NCBI RefSeq assembly: GCF_905220565.1
Contig: NC_059402.1
Coordinates: 10,293,501 to 10,357,500 of the forward strand
Origin: Melitaea cinxia
Lineage: Eukaryota; Arthropoda; Insecta; Lepidoptera; Nymphalidae
DNA length: 64,000 nt
Direction of reading: 5' to 3'
The position numbers and the translations under genes are program-made. The notes under the pieces are model-generated. The model was not told the origin of the DNA, searched no databases, and was given only the letters and a program-made list of their open reading frames with translations. Position 1 is the stretch's first letter, and every line of letters starts with the position of its first letter. Below are positions 25,901 to 34,879 of the stretch, in pieces.

Positions 25901-28900
25901 CTTTTAAATGTAAGTTCTTAACAATCAAGGCAGAGGGTATATCTGACTTTTATATGGATAACTTTAAATTAAATAAATCGATTGCAATTATAAATCTTTG
26001 TTAAAATAATTCAAATTAATTTATAACTGTAAAAGTATATACCTGTACTGGATGTTGTTGCTGCTGAGCCCGTAAAGCTTTTAGCTCCTTCTGGCGCGCT
26101 AGTTGTTTTTCAAAAGCTTCCAACAAGTGCTTACAAGTCTCCATATTTTCTACGGGCTCCCATGTGTTTTGTTCACTAAAAAAGAAATAAAAATAAATTC
26201 TTAATAATATTGTAGTATTCTTAATAAAATTGCTGTAAAATTGAGGAGGAGCTGTGGAGGAGGAGGAGGAAGAAGAGGAAAAAGAAGAAGAAGAAGAGGA
26301 AGAAGAGGAGGAAGATGAGGAAGAAGAAGAAGAAGAATAAGAAGAGGAAGAAGAAGAAGAGGGAGAAGAAGAAGAGGGAGAAGAAGAAGAAGAGGAAGAA
26401 GAAGAAGAAGAGGAAGAGGAAGAAGAGGAAGAGGAAGAAGACGAAGAGGAAGAAGAGGAAGAGGAAGAAGAGGAAGAGGAAGAAGAAGGGGAGGGGGAAG
26501 AAGATGAGGAGGAGGAAAAAGAGGAGGAGGAAGAAGAAGAGGAGGAGGAAGAAGAGGAGGAAGAAGAAGAGGTATCAAATCTGTGTAGTATTCACTGACT
26601 CTCGAAACTGCCGAAGATTTATTGAAAAGTCCATTTCATGCTAAAAATAATTTTCCCATTACATACACATAGGTGCAAAAGATGCCATTCGCTTACGCTG
26701 TGATAAATATATAATGCTTTTTCCCGTTACTTTAGGAGTTTGGCTAAGCAATGTTTGGATAAATCTTGTGATAGACTATGGCAATCCTCAAGACTAGTTA
26801 CAGATATTATGACAATATCCAGCCGTGTATTCCTATCAAGCAATGGTTTTTTAAATACTCTGACCTACGTAAAATAAATACGTCGATATTTATCCGCATA
26901 TGATTTGTGTTTCTCCTGCACACTTGTCATTGGCAAAATCATCGGCGAAAAGCTGATGGAGCCATAGTCTTTAAAGAAGAAGAAGAATGTATACCTATGT
27001 GAAAGTTGTGCTGTTAATCGGACCCTGTCCCCGGACAAGCTGCGGACTACAAACCGCTTTTAGGAGTCATTGGCAAAATCATCGGCGAAAAGCTGATTGT
27101 GCCATAGTCTTTACAGAAGAAGAAGTATAAAGAGCTTTGGCAAGTGAATATAAGTGACAATTGTGATAAAATTGTAAAAGCAAAAGTTTTTTTTTCCGTA
27201 TGTATCTACCTCTTTTTATTCTTTAATTTTTAGTGCTTTATTAGTAAATTACCCACATTCTACAGTGGCGTCTCATATTTAATGAGTTAGAACGGACACT
27301 ATCTGATATATAAAGACGCATGCAGACACAGTGCATAGATTATTACTTTTTATTTCTTGTTATTGAAACACTCAAACTTCCCATATCCTCCTCTCCTTTC
27401 CCTTTCTCTCCGGTACCTTTGCCTGAATGAAGAAAGGGACAATGTATAGCGAAGAATCGACGGCGCTCGCGTCGCCGTCGTGTGAACTTTTAAGTGAGTG
27501 CTTCTTGCAACGTTGATGCGATAAAGCGTCCGCGCGCGAATGGCACGCCTCCCGCTTAGTTTCAGAAATAAACCGTTACAAAAGTGAAGAAGCAGAACAT
27601 CGCGAGTAAGAACTCCTGACGAGAACGTTTTCCGCCGGGTTGGAAAAATCAACTGCCCCGAACAGCAAAGGTACGAACGACTATGACTTATCTTAATCCT
27701 TTACCCACAACCCTTACATCCAAACGCACACCTATTTTTGGTGATCCACCGATCCACATACCCACTTCTTTCTTCTACACTCCATATATTCACTACCTAA
27801 GAGCTTCAACATCTTTTACAGGCTTTCTCAAAAAGCAAGTTTTTTTTAATGCAGACAATCCATCTAAAAGCGTGATATGTCACTGGCAAGGGCTTTGCTC
27901 AGGATGCTAAGGGTAGGTGTGGGGTCCAGGTCTATGAAATAGAGACACCAGTGGGGTGTTTGATGTACAAAGAAAGTAAAATGACCTGTAGGTGGGGGAC
28001 AGGTATGTATGTGAATATGTATAGATAATTGTATAGGTGTATATGTGTAAGTATGTAATTAAATACAGGAAAGCAATAAAAACCGTCTGCTCAACAATTT
28101 GCCGCATGCGACTTGGACATTGTTGTTCTCCTGTATTTTTAGCAAAAATTAGAGTCCGGGACAGCTCTATTTGTGAGTGTGGTTTGGATGAAGGCACATT
28201 GGATCTACATAGGCATATCTACCTCCATCTATTCCCCGTCCTATCGATTTTAAATCTATTCTGTCGCATGTAAATATTTCCTTAGTAGATATTTTAAGTA
28301 CATTTATTTTAGATAACAATTTTAAAATGTGATGTTTTTTTTCTAACATTGGTTGTGTTTGTTTTTTTAGACGAATAAGTGGTGTGAAGCAAACCGTACA
28401 TAATCTTGTAGTATCACAACGCTAATCTTACGAGCAGAGTCTTCAAAGTAATTTATGGAAAACACTCTGACTTTGGCAATTCCTATGGGAGTCCAATTAT
28501 AAAAGAAGAAGAAGAAGAAGTATGTAATTTACATGTATATACATTAAAAAAAAAAACCATCAGCGTGGGACTATGTCCTAGCTTTACTAGGCAGTCAAAG
28601 GACTGTCGATTTGTAGTTCTAATAATAAATCACCTGTGGTATTATAATGCATGTTTAACAAAAGGCCTGGGTATTTTGAGCCTGTGGATGTTAATTTTGA
28701 ATTTTAAAAAAAATGCAGACAATCAAAATAGACTAAAGTTATAACACATTATTAAGTTTTACTCCATTAGTATCTATAAACTATTAGCATAAGGTTTTAG
28801 ACATTTTATTTATGTCTTTTGAGTTTCAAGGGTATATCAGTAAATTATTTGTTATTAAACAAGCACTGCTGCTTGTATAAATAGTAAGACATGTGAATGC

Positions 28901-31326
28901 TTCTTTTTCATGTCCTTTTTCTAAAGGTTGCCTAAAAGTATTGTTTCTGGTTGTATAATTGTAATTTATATAATTATTTAAGTATATTTGTATTTGCAGG
29001 AGAATGAACTCACTGTGGATAGCCCTCCCACTTGAGTAGATACTCATAGTGCTTGCGGCGCGGGTTAAACCGCTTGGCAAGGATCTTCTCGACAACATAC
29101 TCTCCAGCATCCCCAGAGCCTCCCTCTCGTTCCGAGCGGCGAGCTATACGCTTCTCAGCTGGTACGCGCTCCTGAGCATTCCTTACTGAATCAGCCGACA
29201 GATCCTGAAAGAAAAAAATATAATTACTCTCATTACAAAAATTACTCCCCATTCGACTATTTCCCAAATTGTAATAACTAAACTAACATAGTATGTAAGA
29301 AATATTGTTAACTAACCAAAATGAGTCACTGGTCACTTTAATAAAGAATATTATTATTATTATTATTATTATTATTAAATGTCTCTAACAAAAACTAACA
29401 TTATTTCATGGATAGTTTTACTGCAATGAAAATGAGAACACATTGATTTAAAAATTTCATAGCAAATAAAACTTTCGAAAACTTGAAGAAAATTTGTCCG
29501 TAAGTTTGAATTTCTTTTAGAAATAATTGATAAATAATTTACATGTAAATCCAAAATACAATTTATCCCAATTTTTAATTAACACAATTATAAAAACGCA
29601 CGTAAAAAAGCACGTAGAGGTCTTTGAGCTCTCACAGCCACTATTGTAGATGTCAGAAAATTGTTGGTATGGTAGTCATATATTTATGTAAATATAAACA
29701 AATAATTTATTTATACGCACCCTGGTTCTGTTGGCACTAGACATTTTATTAAGAAGAACCTTTTGAGCAGGGCTTGCTTTAACATCATCACTTTCTTCTC
29801 CAGATGGTTGTGCCTCACTGTCTTCCTGAAGTTAAAATATTTAAAAGATTGTAAACAATAGTTTATTAAACATCATACACATTTTCAATTCACAACTTAA
29901 GCACTAAAAAAAAATTAAATGATATAATATTTTGATATATCGACACCAGCAATTTATACTAAGCTAACTCTTAAAAGTGAACTTTACAATAGAGGCTTAT
30001 AAAAGGGAAAAACGTGATACCTTTTATATTAATTAAGAATCCTTTTAGAAATTTGATATTTTTAATTTAAGTTAACTTATTCATTGCAATTTCACTTTTT
30101 TTTTATTACATATAAAAACACATTTTATCAAGTTCGCATTAAAAAAACAAACTTATCGAAAAGTCGAATTGGCGTAGTATAAATTGTTGGTGTCGATATG
30201 ATCAGACAAAAAAAGACATGATAGAACAGCAAATCTCAAAAACTTTTATAAAAGAGGCTTTTACCCAGCAATAGGATATTTATATAGGTATTTCTATTTA
30301 ATAATATGCTTACCACTTTGACTTTCCTTGGTCTTCCCCGTTTTTTAACTTCTGGGGGAGCAGTCTGTACTGGAACTAATTGATCCTCAGTCTTCAGTTC
30401 CATCTATAGGGTTTAATTTCTAAATAATATCATATATATAATATTTCTATAAAATATTATAACAATAAAAAAATTGTTATTTCAATAAATGAGGATGATC
30501 AGCCAAATATATTCTCTATAAATAGACAGAATCAGACGGAAGGCATCTCAGAATAAAAAGTCAATATGTAGTGTATCTAAGTCTTTAAAAATCAACGTAC
30601 CACATTATTCAGCAATTTTAAAGTAAGAGTAACAAATCAAAAACTGATAAATATATATATATATATTATACAGATTTCACTCTTCATTAAATACATTTGG
30701 TATTATCAAACATACATGAACAAAATATTCAGCATTTTAATTTGAATACTTACAACTTTAGCATGTGCAAATTTAGATAGAGATTGTACATTTGTTCCTG
30801 CCGCTATCCAAGCTGTTCTTTGAGCTTCTGGCATTCTACACCATTGCTGATACAACTTCCAGCTATTGTCAGCATTAGATGTGGACCCATCGCGGACTGA
30901 CGAACATTTCCATAATAGAAAAGCCCATACTTGTGATTTACTTTCATTCTACAAGTAAAATTGTACATTAATAACAAATTCCTTATTTTAATATGACAAT
31001 AATCAATGCAGGTCTACTTACACTATCCCTTACTGGCGATTTACCAGCGCAATTGTTAGCATTTTTGTGCTCTTTAAACTCTTCGATAAAATGGAATGCT
31101 GAATGACACTGTCCACATACAAGAACATCTAGCGTAGCCATTTGTTCATGTGCTTCTAAAAATTAAAAACGATATTCTATAGAAAAACGATAAAAAATTT
31201 ACTCGCCAAAAAATGTATAAATTAACAATAAATACCTTTTAAAGCCGTGGGATTTTTTGTTAGCTCGTCCGGATTTCCCGGCGGTATTTCTTCCGTAGTA
31301 GATTCTCCTTCTTCCATAGTAGTCAT
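13962..31326 (-). CDS. Chro: Chromator (Chriz) orthologue, 22 coding exons, 916 aa
   Basis: Chromodomain protein of interphase chromatin and the mitotic spindle matrix; in Drosophila it works with JIL-1, Z4, Skeletor and Megator. Exons (minus): 31326-31236, 31155-31022, 30948-30754, 30403-30314, 29825-29721, 29204-29014, 26175-26043, 25741-25659, 24978-24839, 23760-23731, 23661-23515, 23368-23250, 21036-20989, 20846-20691, 18155-18027, 17580-17362, 17051-16962, 16664-16524, 15430-15296, 15193-15086, 14768-14612, 14071-13962. All have GT/AG borders and compatible phases; they total 2751 nt, i.e. 917 codons with stop. Domains: C2HC-like zinc finger near residues 38-60, AT-hook (KRGRPRK), chromodomain near 241-290, acidic/RG-rich and Gly/Glu-rich C-terminal half. 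Length is close to the Drosophila protein. The donor at 14612 (G/GTCTGT) is weak; reading through it would stop at 14601 (TAG). Confidence 0.85.
15086..15430 (-). repeat. Chro: Duplicated exon pair in Chromator (exons 19 and 20)
   Basis: Exon 19 (15430-15296) and exon 20 (15193-15086) encode near-identical blocks: TLLVAA(E/Q)GVEGAV(E/Q)GV, then VEGE.EGV.YVTREDGQ. Both are symmetric phase-0 exons split by a 102-bp intron. This is a tandem exon duplication in the Gly/Glu-rich domain. About 70 bp of the intervening intron matches a SINE-end repeat seen elsewhere in the window. Confidence 0.85.
15228..15295 (+). repeat. SINE-end fragment filling the intron between the duplicated exons
   Basis: The block TACCATCATGTGGGCTGTAT and GTTTGCCGACCTAG recurs in related form near 18360-18410, 24780-24800 and, in inverse orientation, near 62220. 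It is the 3' part of a common lepidopteran interspersed repeat. Confidence 0.6.
15541..16285. mobile_element. AACCGACTTC-ended MITE, copy 1 (Chromator intron)
   Basis: The ends are inverted repeats (AACCGACTTC at about 15568; GAAGTCGGTT near 16280). The interior holds about two and a half tandem copies of a unit of about 130 bp (TCGGTACACCCAGTAAAAAG ... CTCGATTTCTCTGGGA ... ATCATCAGATCCT) between 15720 and 16030. No ORF. A second copy lies in another Chromator intron. Confidence 0.75.
18180..18415 (+). mobile_element. Interspersed repeat (SINE-like), Chromator intron
   Basis: GGGTCGGCAACGCGCTTGC, TGTTGCAGGCGTTTATAGGC and the GTGAACCGTACG/TTTGCCGACTTAATCG end recur near 24700-24800 and, inverted, near 62220-62290. 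Noncoding. Confidence 0.6.
18622..19850. mobile_element. AACCGACTTC-ended MITE, copy 2, interrupted
   Basis: The left terminus (ACCGACTTCAA near 18650) and right part (about 19400-19850, with the same CTCGATTTCTCTGGGATCC unit and GAAGTCGGCT end) match copy 1. Between them lies an inserted SINE-like repeat (19020-19350) plus unassigned sequence. Confidence 0.65.
19020..19350 (-). mobile_element. RTE-tailed SINE-like repeat, copy 1
   Basis: In reverse orientation this matches the copies at 38505-38850 and 47650-47985 over about 330 bp, including GGCTACGGCACTAAA, CTTCCCGTGGGTGTCGT, GCCGACCGATGG and the GGAGGCCTAT...CAGCAGTGGACT tail. That tail is also the 3' end of the RTE LINE at 59400, so the repeat is probably mobilised by RTE. 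The short frame at 19132-19338 is not a gene. Confidence 0.8.
20125..20628. mobile_element. hAT-type MITE with perfect TSD (Chromator intron)
   Basis: Flanked by the 8-bp direct repeat CTCTAGAG (20117-20124 and 20629-20636), itself a palindrome. The termini CGGCCTTTCCCAAA and complement of CAGGGGTTTCTAAA are imperfect inverted repeats. GCGGGCGATAACGCCCCC near the left end is typical of hAT MITEs. It contains a long hairpin at 20367-20437. No ORF. Confidence 0.8.
20367..20437. repeat. Long hairpin, 20-bp perfect stem
   Basis: Arms 20367-20386 and 20418-20437 are perfectly complementary (core AGTTAACTTGAGACCT). One mismatch and four more pairs extend it inward. It is internal to the hAT MITE. 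Confidence 0.9.
21199..21806. mobile_element. Foldback MITE (Chromator intron)
   Basis: Two arms of about 130 bp, about 21325-21455 and 21530-21662, are inverted copies (GTGTAATGTTTTT, TTATGCATAATTAAA, GCATTCTGCA, ACTATATAAAC...). The outermost parts (ACTAGTGATCAAAATTCGA and complement of ACTAGTGGTCGCCC...AAAATTCGAA) are also inverted. A 22-nt A run lies in the right arm. Confidence 0.75.
22047..22320 (-). mobile_element. LINE C-terminal fragment
   Basis: The minus frame reads LNELSRKMFAVINSLRRLQ...LPTKIALAQSLRLPILDYAD, the conserved block after the RT domain of Jockey/CR1 LINEs. It is truncated on both sides. It lies in the large Chromator intron between exons 12 and 13. Confidence 0.65.
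22800..23080 (+). mobile_element. Helitron-like repeat, partial copy
   Basis: It matches 24050-24300 nearly base for base (CACTGCTCGTTTCCCGTAGG, GTTGACCCGACTTCTTAATA, CGGACATACATACAGACAAA, GATCACACCCCAAGTATTC). It lacks the terminal hairpin kept by the other copy. Confidence 0.65.
23868..24305 (-). mobile_element. Helitron-like repeat with terminal hairpin
   Basis: On the minus strand it ends with a hairpin (ACCCGTGCGAAGCCGGGGCGGGT) and then CGCTAGT, the CTAG-type Helitron 3' terminus. The body duplicates 22800-23080. No Rep/helicase ORF, so it is nonautonomous. Confidence 0.65.
24540..24810 (+). mobile_element. Interspersed repeat next to Chromator exon 9
   Basis: It shares AAGGTCGGCAAGGCGCTTGC, GATGTTGCAGGTGCCTATAG and GGCTACGGTAAGCGCTTGCC with the repeat at 18180-18415. 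It reaches within about 30 bp of the exon 9 donor. Confidence 0.6.
25384..25509. repeat. 42-bp tandem repeat, three copies
   Basis: Units start at 25384, 25426 and 25468 (AATTTAAATGTATTA, then CTTTTTTTATAAGACAAAAC). The first differs from the others by one base. It lies in the Chromator intron between exons 8 and 9. Confidence 0.9.
26043..26175 (-). other. Chro: Chromator exon 7: second half of the chromodomain and a Q-rich helix
   Basis: It begins EQNTWEPVENM, the third aromatic-cage segment and C-terminal helix of a chromodomain, and runs into a basic/glutamine-rich helix ending AQQQQHPVQ. Its 3' splice site lies about 65 bp from a 330-bp polypyrimidine tract on the transcribed strand. Confidence 0.8.
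26243..26573. repeat. 330-bp polypurine (GAA/GAG)n tract
   Basis: Almost pure A/G on the plus strand, with irregular mixtures of GAA and GAG triplets and very few interruptions. On the transcribed (minus) strand it is a polypyrimidine tract ending about 65 bp upstream of the exon 7 acceptor. The apparent Lys- and Leu/Pro-rich frames here are not genes. Confidence 0.95.
26900..27130 (+). repeat. Tandem pair of a LINE-tail-like unit
   Basis: A block with TCATTGGCAAAATCATCGGC, GAAAAGCTGAT and GCCATAGTCTTTA, ending in GAAGAAGAAG, occurs twice (about 26927-26990 and 27065-27125). The (GAAGAA) ends resemble LINE 3' tails also seen at 28510 and 56270. Confidence 0.7.
27265..27680. other. GC-richer unassigned insert, LTR-like
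   Basis: It stands out from the AT-rich intron by composition (CGGCGCTCGCGTCGCCGTCG near 27460). It has a TATA-like GATATATAAAG near 27306. It could be a decayed LTR or LINE 5' end, but I found no paired terminus or TSD. Confidence 0.3.
28040..28525 (+). mobile_element. LINE 3' end fragment
   Basis: The plus frame carries MRLGHCCSPVFLAKIRV and CECGLDEGTLD, the C-terminal Cys-rich tail of an I/Jockey-group LINE. The 3' UTR ends in (GAA)n at about 28505-28520. No RT remains. Confidence 0.65.
29014..29204 (-). other. Chro: Chromator exon 6: first half of the chromodomain
   Basis: EYVVEKILAKRF and YEYLLKWEGYP are the first strands of a chromodomain, with two aromatic-cage candidates (Y at the start, W in KWEGY). 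The exon ends CA/GTGAGT in phase 2. Exon 7 (26175) supplies the matching T-GAA-CAA and the NTWEP segment that closes the domain. Confidence 0.85.
30314..30403 (-). other. Chro: Chromator exon 4: AT-hook
   Basis: KKRGRPRKVK is a canonical AT-hook core (GRP flanked by basic residues) that binds the minor groove of AT-rich DNA. The exon is 30 codons, phase 0 at both ends. Confidence 0.75.
31022..31155 (-). other. Chro: Chromator exon 2: C2HC-like zinc finger
   Basis: The exon encodes VCGQCHSAFHFIEEFKEHK followed by a further Cys six residues after the last His (C-x2-C-x12-H-x5-C-like). This finger is the conserved N-terminal element of Chromator. The exon enters in phase 1 after the TTA-AAA-G end of exon 1. 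Confidence 0.75.
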
Positions 31327-31460
31327 TGTAATAGAAATCTAGGAGTAACACAATTTTCATTTTGATTAAACTTATGTACCTATTTATAACCTTAAATGTA
31401 TAAGTTCCCGCCAAATGCTAAAATCACACTTTATATTCACGTCCACATTAATGTATAAAC
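31327..31460 (-). promoter_or_regulatory. Chro: Chromator 5' UTR / promoter region
   Basis: The ATG at 31326 has an upstream ACA context and is followed by a second in-frame ATG at codon 4. No TATA box is evident. Two CCAAT boxes (about 31910 and 31943) lie farther upstream. The transcription start cannot be placed from sequence alone. Confidence 0.35.
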
Positions 31461-32940
31461 ATACAAAGTTACTTCTAATTCTTAAAACCAAATATATTCG
31501 CTTAGTTTTTATTTTAAATAACTAAATTGTAATTAAAAAATTGTAAATATTAAAAAATTAAACACAAGCTTAGCGAGTTAGTGACACACAACACAAATTG
31601 ACGCTTATTGACTTTCATCACACTCATTACAATGCAATGCATTTAATATTATTTTTAGAAAATTTTCAATCTTATTTAATATAACATTTTTCAGTTCACT
31701 TTTTGACTACCACTTTGGGACTTACCTAAACAATGTCAAAAATATGTTTTTTTTATTCTATAAATTATCCTCAGAAAACAAACGCAAAACGGAACAACTA
31801 AAACAAGCATCAACAGCTATATGATGAAAAAAAAGAAATACCGACAAACCGGACTAGCTCACAGTAAGGGCCGACATTACTTGTTCTCGTTTTAAACTTA
31901 CTTTGTCACGACCAATAGGAGGCAAGCAGTATTTAATTTTGGACCAATCATCAAAGTAGGTTAGTTTGATATAACGTAACAGACTTACAGTTGCGATGAT
32001 GTCGACAAAATATGCCGAAACTATACTTATGCCGACATTTTAACCGAAGTTGTTGTAAATTACACTTGTTAAGATATTTTAAGATTTTACCCAGTAACTA
32101 AAGAATATTGTATTATATGCATGCTCAAGGATCAAATAATCAAATAATCAAAATTTGTTTTTAATTTAATATTACTACATTGCATTCATAATTATTTAAA
32201 ATTTCACATTATTAAATAAACATCCCAATTAGCACAAACATAATTTTATTTCATTAATTATAGGTACTTTGTCACTATGTATAAATAGATCTATGTAGGT
32301 ATCACGAAATTATTTTATATACAAATAACTTAAATAACTGTTAAAAATTAAAAAAAATATATAGCTATAAATATTAAGCAAAATATAGCATTTAAATATT
32401 ATTATTTTTTATTCAAATATTTAATTAACTACACATGGTCGTCTATACCTATGGTAAGTAACTTATTGCTTGTGTTATACTCAACAGACGGCTGATATAA
32501 CTACTTATTTATTTATTATGATTTATGGACTTTTAAGGCCTCTTTCAACAGCTTCGGATAAAGTTTATCTAGGAAATAGGTACGATTAGACTTTAATAGC
32601 ATGAAGTAGAATAGTTCATTATGACCTCTCATTTGAATTATTAAACTACAGCTTTCAGATTCATTTTTACTACTTAATAGAAATATAAATACAGTGGTGT
32701 GTGATGTTCCTATGGAGTGGCGTAGTCCTTATGGACTAAAATTCCTTAAATAAAGAAAAAAACTTTTATCTATTGAATATCATCATCTGTCAAATAGCGT
32801 TATCTACTTATTCTTCAGGTTAAAATGGCTTTCAGTGGATGCTAAATGAGCACAGCGTTATCTAAAACTGGTGAAATGATTACCTATACCTTAATTTCTA
32901 AACTATCTTTGTTTATGTTTACTTATAAATCATATCTTAT
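31461..32940. other. Intergenic region upstream of Chromator
   Basis: AT-rich; no ORF, RNA gene or closed repeat found. Confidence 0.5.
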
Positions 32941-32949
32941 ATATAAAAT

Positions 32950-33170
32950 GCTCGTATCACAATGTTAGTTAACATACTCCTCCGAAATTGCTTGACCGAT
33001 TTTTATGAAATTTTGTGTGCATATCGGGTAGGTCTGAGAATTCTTCATATCTGAAAATTTTTCATACCCCTAAGTCATATGGAGGGGGGGGGGATTTAGG
33101 GGTTTATAACATATATGGCAAAACAACATTTGCGGGGTCAGCTATAAAATCGTTAGTTGGAAAGACATTG
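32950..33170 (-). mobile_element. Helitron-like/MITE repeat, copy B
   Basis: Inverse copy of the 13062-13365 repeat (GGCAAAACAACATTTGCGGGG end, CTCCTCCGAAATTGCTTGACC and TGAAATTTTGTGTGCATAT blocks). It has a G9 run near 33085. Confidence 0.55.
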
Positions 33171-33540
33171 AATTTGCGACACTAACGACAGTTTGATATA
33201 CCTGTGTGTCGTAAATAGTGGATAATCTGTTAACTGGGAGTAGTCCTGATGTCGAGCTTCAAGAAAATGTCCTTTATATGTCAGGGTTGACAACACTGCG
33301 AAAATTGGGAAAATTTTTGTTTTAAAAAAAATTCTACCCCGATTAATAATTTGGTCATAATTATTACAAATTAAGGTATTTTGTGTACTTTTTATTTTAC
33401 TCGAAAATATTTGTACTTTCTATAACAATGAAATTACTATTTCAGGCATCATTTGGAGTGGGAATTGACGTTGAGCGTGACATAATTTCTTAAATAAAAA
33501 TCCGGTATTACTGTAAAAAACGTGGCTAGTCTTTAGATTA

Positions 33541-34757
33541 AGAGCCATTTCACAAAAATCGGTAACAATCCGCGAAATTGTAATATTAAGACGTCGTTAA
33601 TCTCAGTGTTGGATGCAATAATGTAATTTATATTCTTGAAATATAATAAAGCAACCTTTGTTGTAGTCCATAGTCGGATCAGAATTTTGATTTATATTAT
33701 GTGTATAAAATTATTAACCTTTTCATCAGCCTCCTCCCTAGGTAAACGGTCGCAATGTATACTTTGAAGTCCTACTTTTCAATAACCTCTACGTTGAAAC
33801 CATTTTAAAAAAATATCATAATATGTGGAATATAATTTTGTTGCACACTATCATAGATTTTTATTCCATTTGTATCTCTGTTAAACGATAAAAAAAATTT
33901 AAAGTTACGAATATTTTCCAAATAAGTACAATTTTAAAAGCGATATTTCTCTTAGAAAACTAAGAAATTCTAACAAACTATCTTCATCAAAGTAAACTTA
34001 CATCATTAAGGAATACAAAAAAAAAAAAAATAATTAAAAGATGTAATTATTTTTAATACATTTTATATTAAATAATAAAAAGATAGTATATATTACCACG
34101 CATCAAGCCCGGTAAATCAGTCGAGCGCTAACGCTCTTAGAGGTAGGGTCCACGCCAAATTCTGCGCAGCCGTCTCTTTCGCTCACACGCGCCAAGCGCC
34201 TGTTGTTATAGCGGATAAAACGCATTTGATACTTTCATAATAAAATATAAATAAAATAAACATATTACGAAAATGACTGTAAAATAATATAATGATAATT
34301 TCTGTAAACAAATGTTTAATTTAATTTTCTTTTCTCACACTATCAATACAAATAGGCATTTCAATCTGTTTGTCTTGTTATTTGTTAATTAATATGTTTG
34401 TCGGTGTCGATGTCATAAAATGCTATTTTATTCATATCGTAAATATTAGATTCATTCGTAAACTGAAAAAAAAAAGTCAATTAAAAAAAATTGTTTCATA
34501 AAATTGATTTTTTATTTTTATTTTAAATTTATTGACTGTTGTTATATAACATACTTCTAAATTTTTAACAAATTAATTATGTAAAAAACATTTTATACCA
34601 TAGTTATTAATTTTTATTATACATTAGAAAATGATCAAGATGGTCTTTTGGTTGTCACACTATACGTACTAGCACAAAGATCGCGCGGCTCGTACGATTC
34701 GCACGATGTGACCAAATTTACCTAAACTTGCAGACCGTAAAATTGTGAAATGGCTCT
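33541..34757. mobile_element. Harbinger-type nonautonomous element
   Basis: Its 15-bp ends AGAGCCATTTCACAA are inverted (right end at 34743-34757). Both are flanked by TTA (33538-33540 and 34758-34760), the PIF/Harbinger TSD. It is 1217 bp, AT-rich and has no transposase ORF. Outside it, a second inverted pair (AGTCTTTAGATTAAGA at about 33529 and its complement at about 34856) may belong to a larger enclosing element. Confidence 0.75.
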
Positions 34758-34879
34758 TTAAGACCCGTCGAATTAATTTTGTAAGTAAATTATGCCGATA
34801 AACGGTCAAATTTTGAAGTTAGATAGATTAGGGTTATTTTTTTTTTATTCGACGAATCTTAATCTAAAGACTTACCAAA

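Noticed and set aside
26201..26644. Long Lys/Arg-rich and Leu/Pro-rich frames
   Set aside because: Both are artefacts of the polypurine microsatellite.
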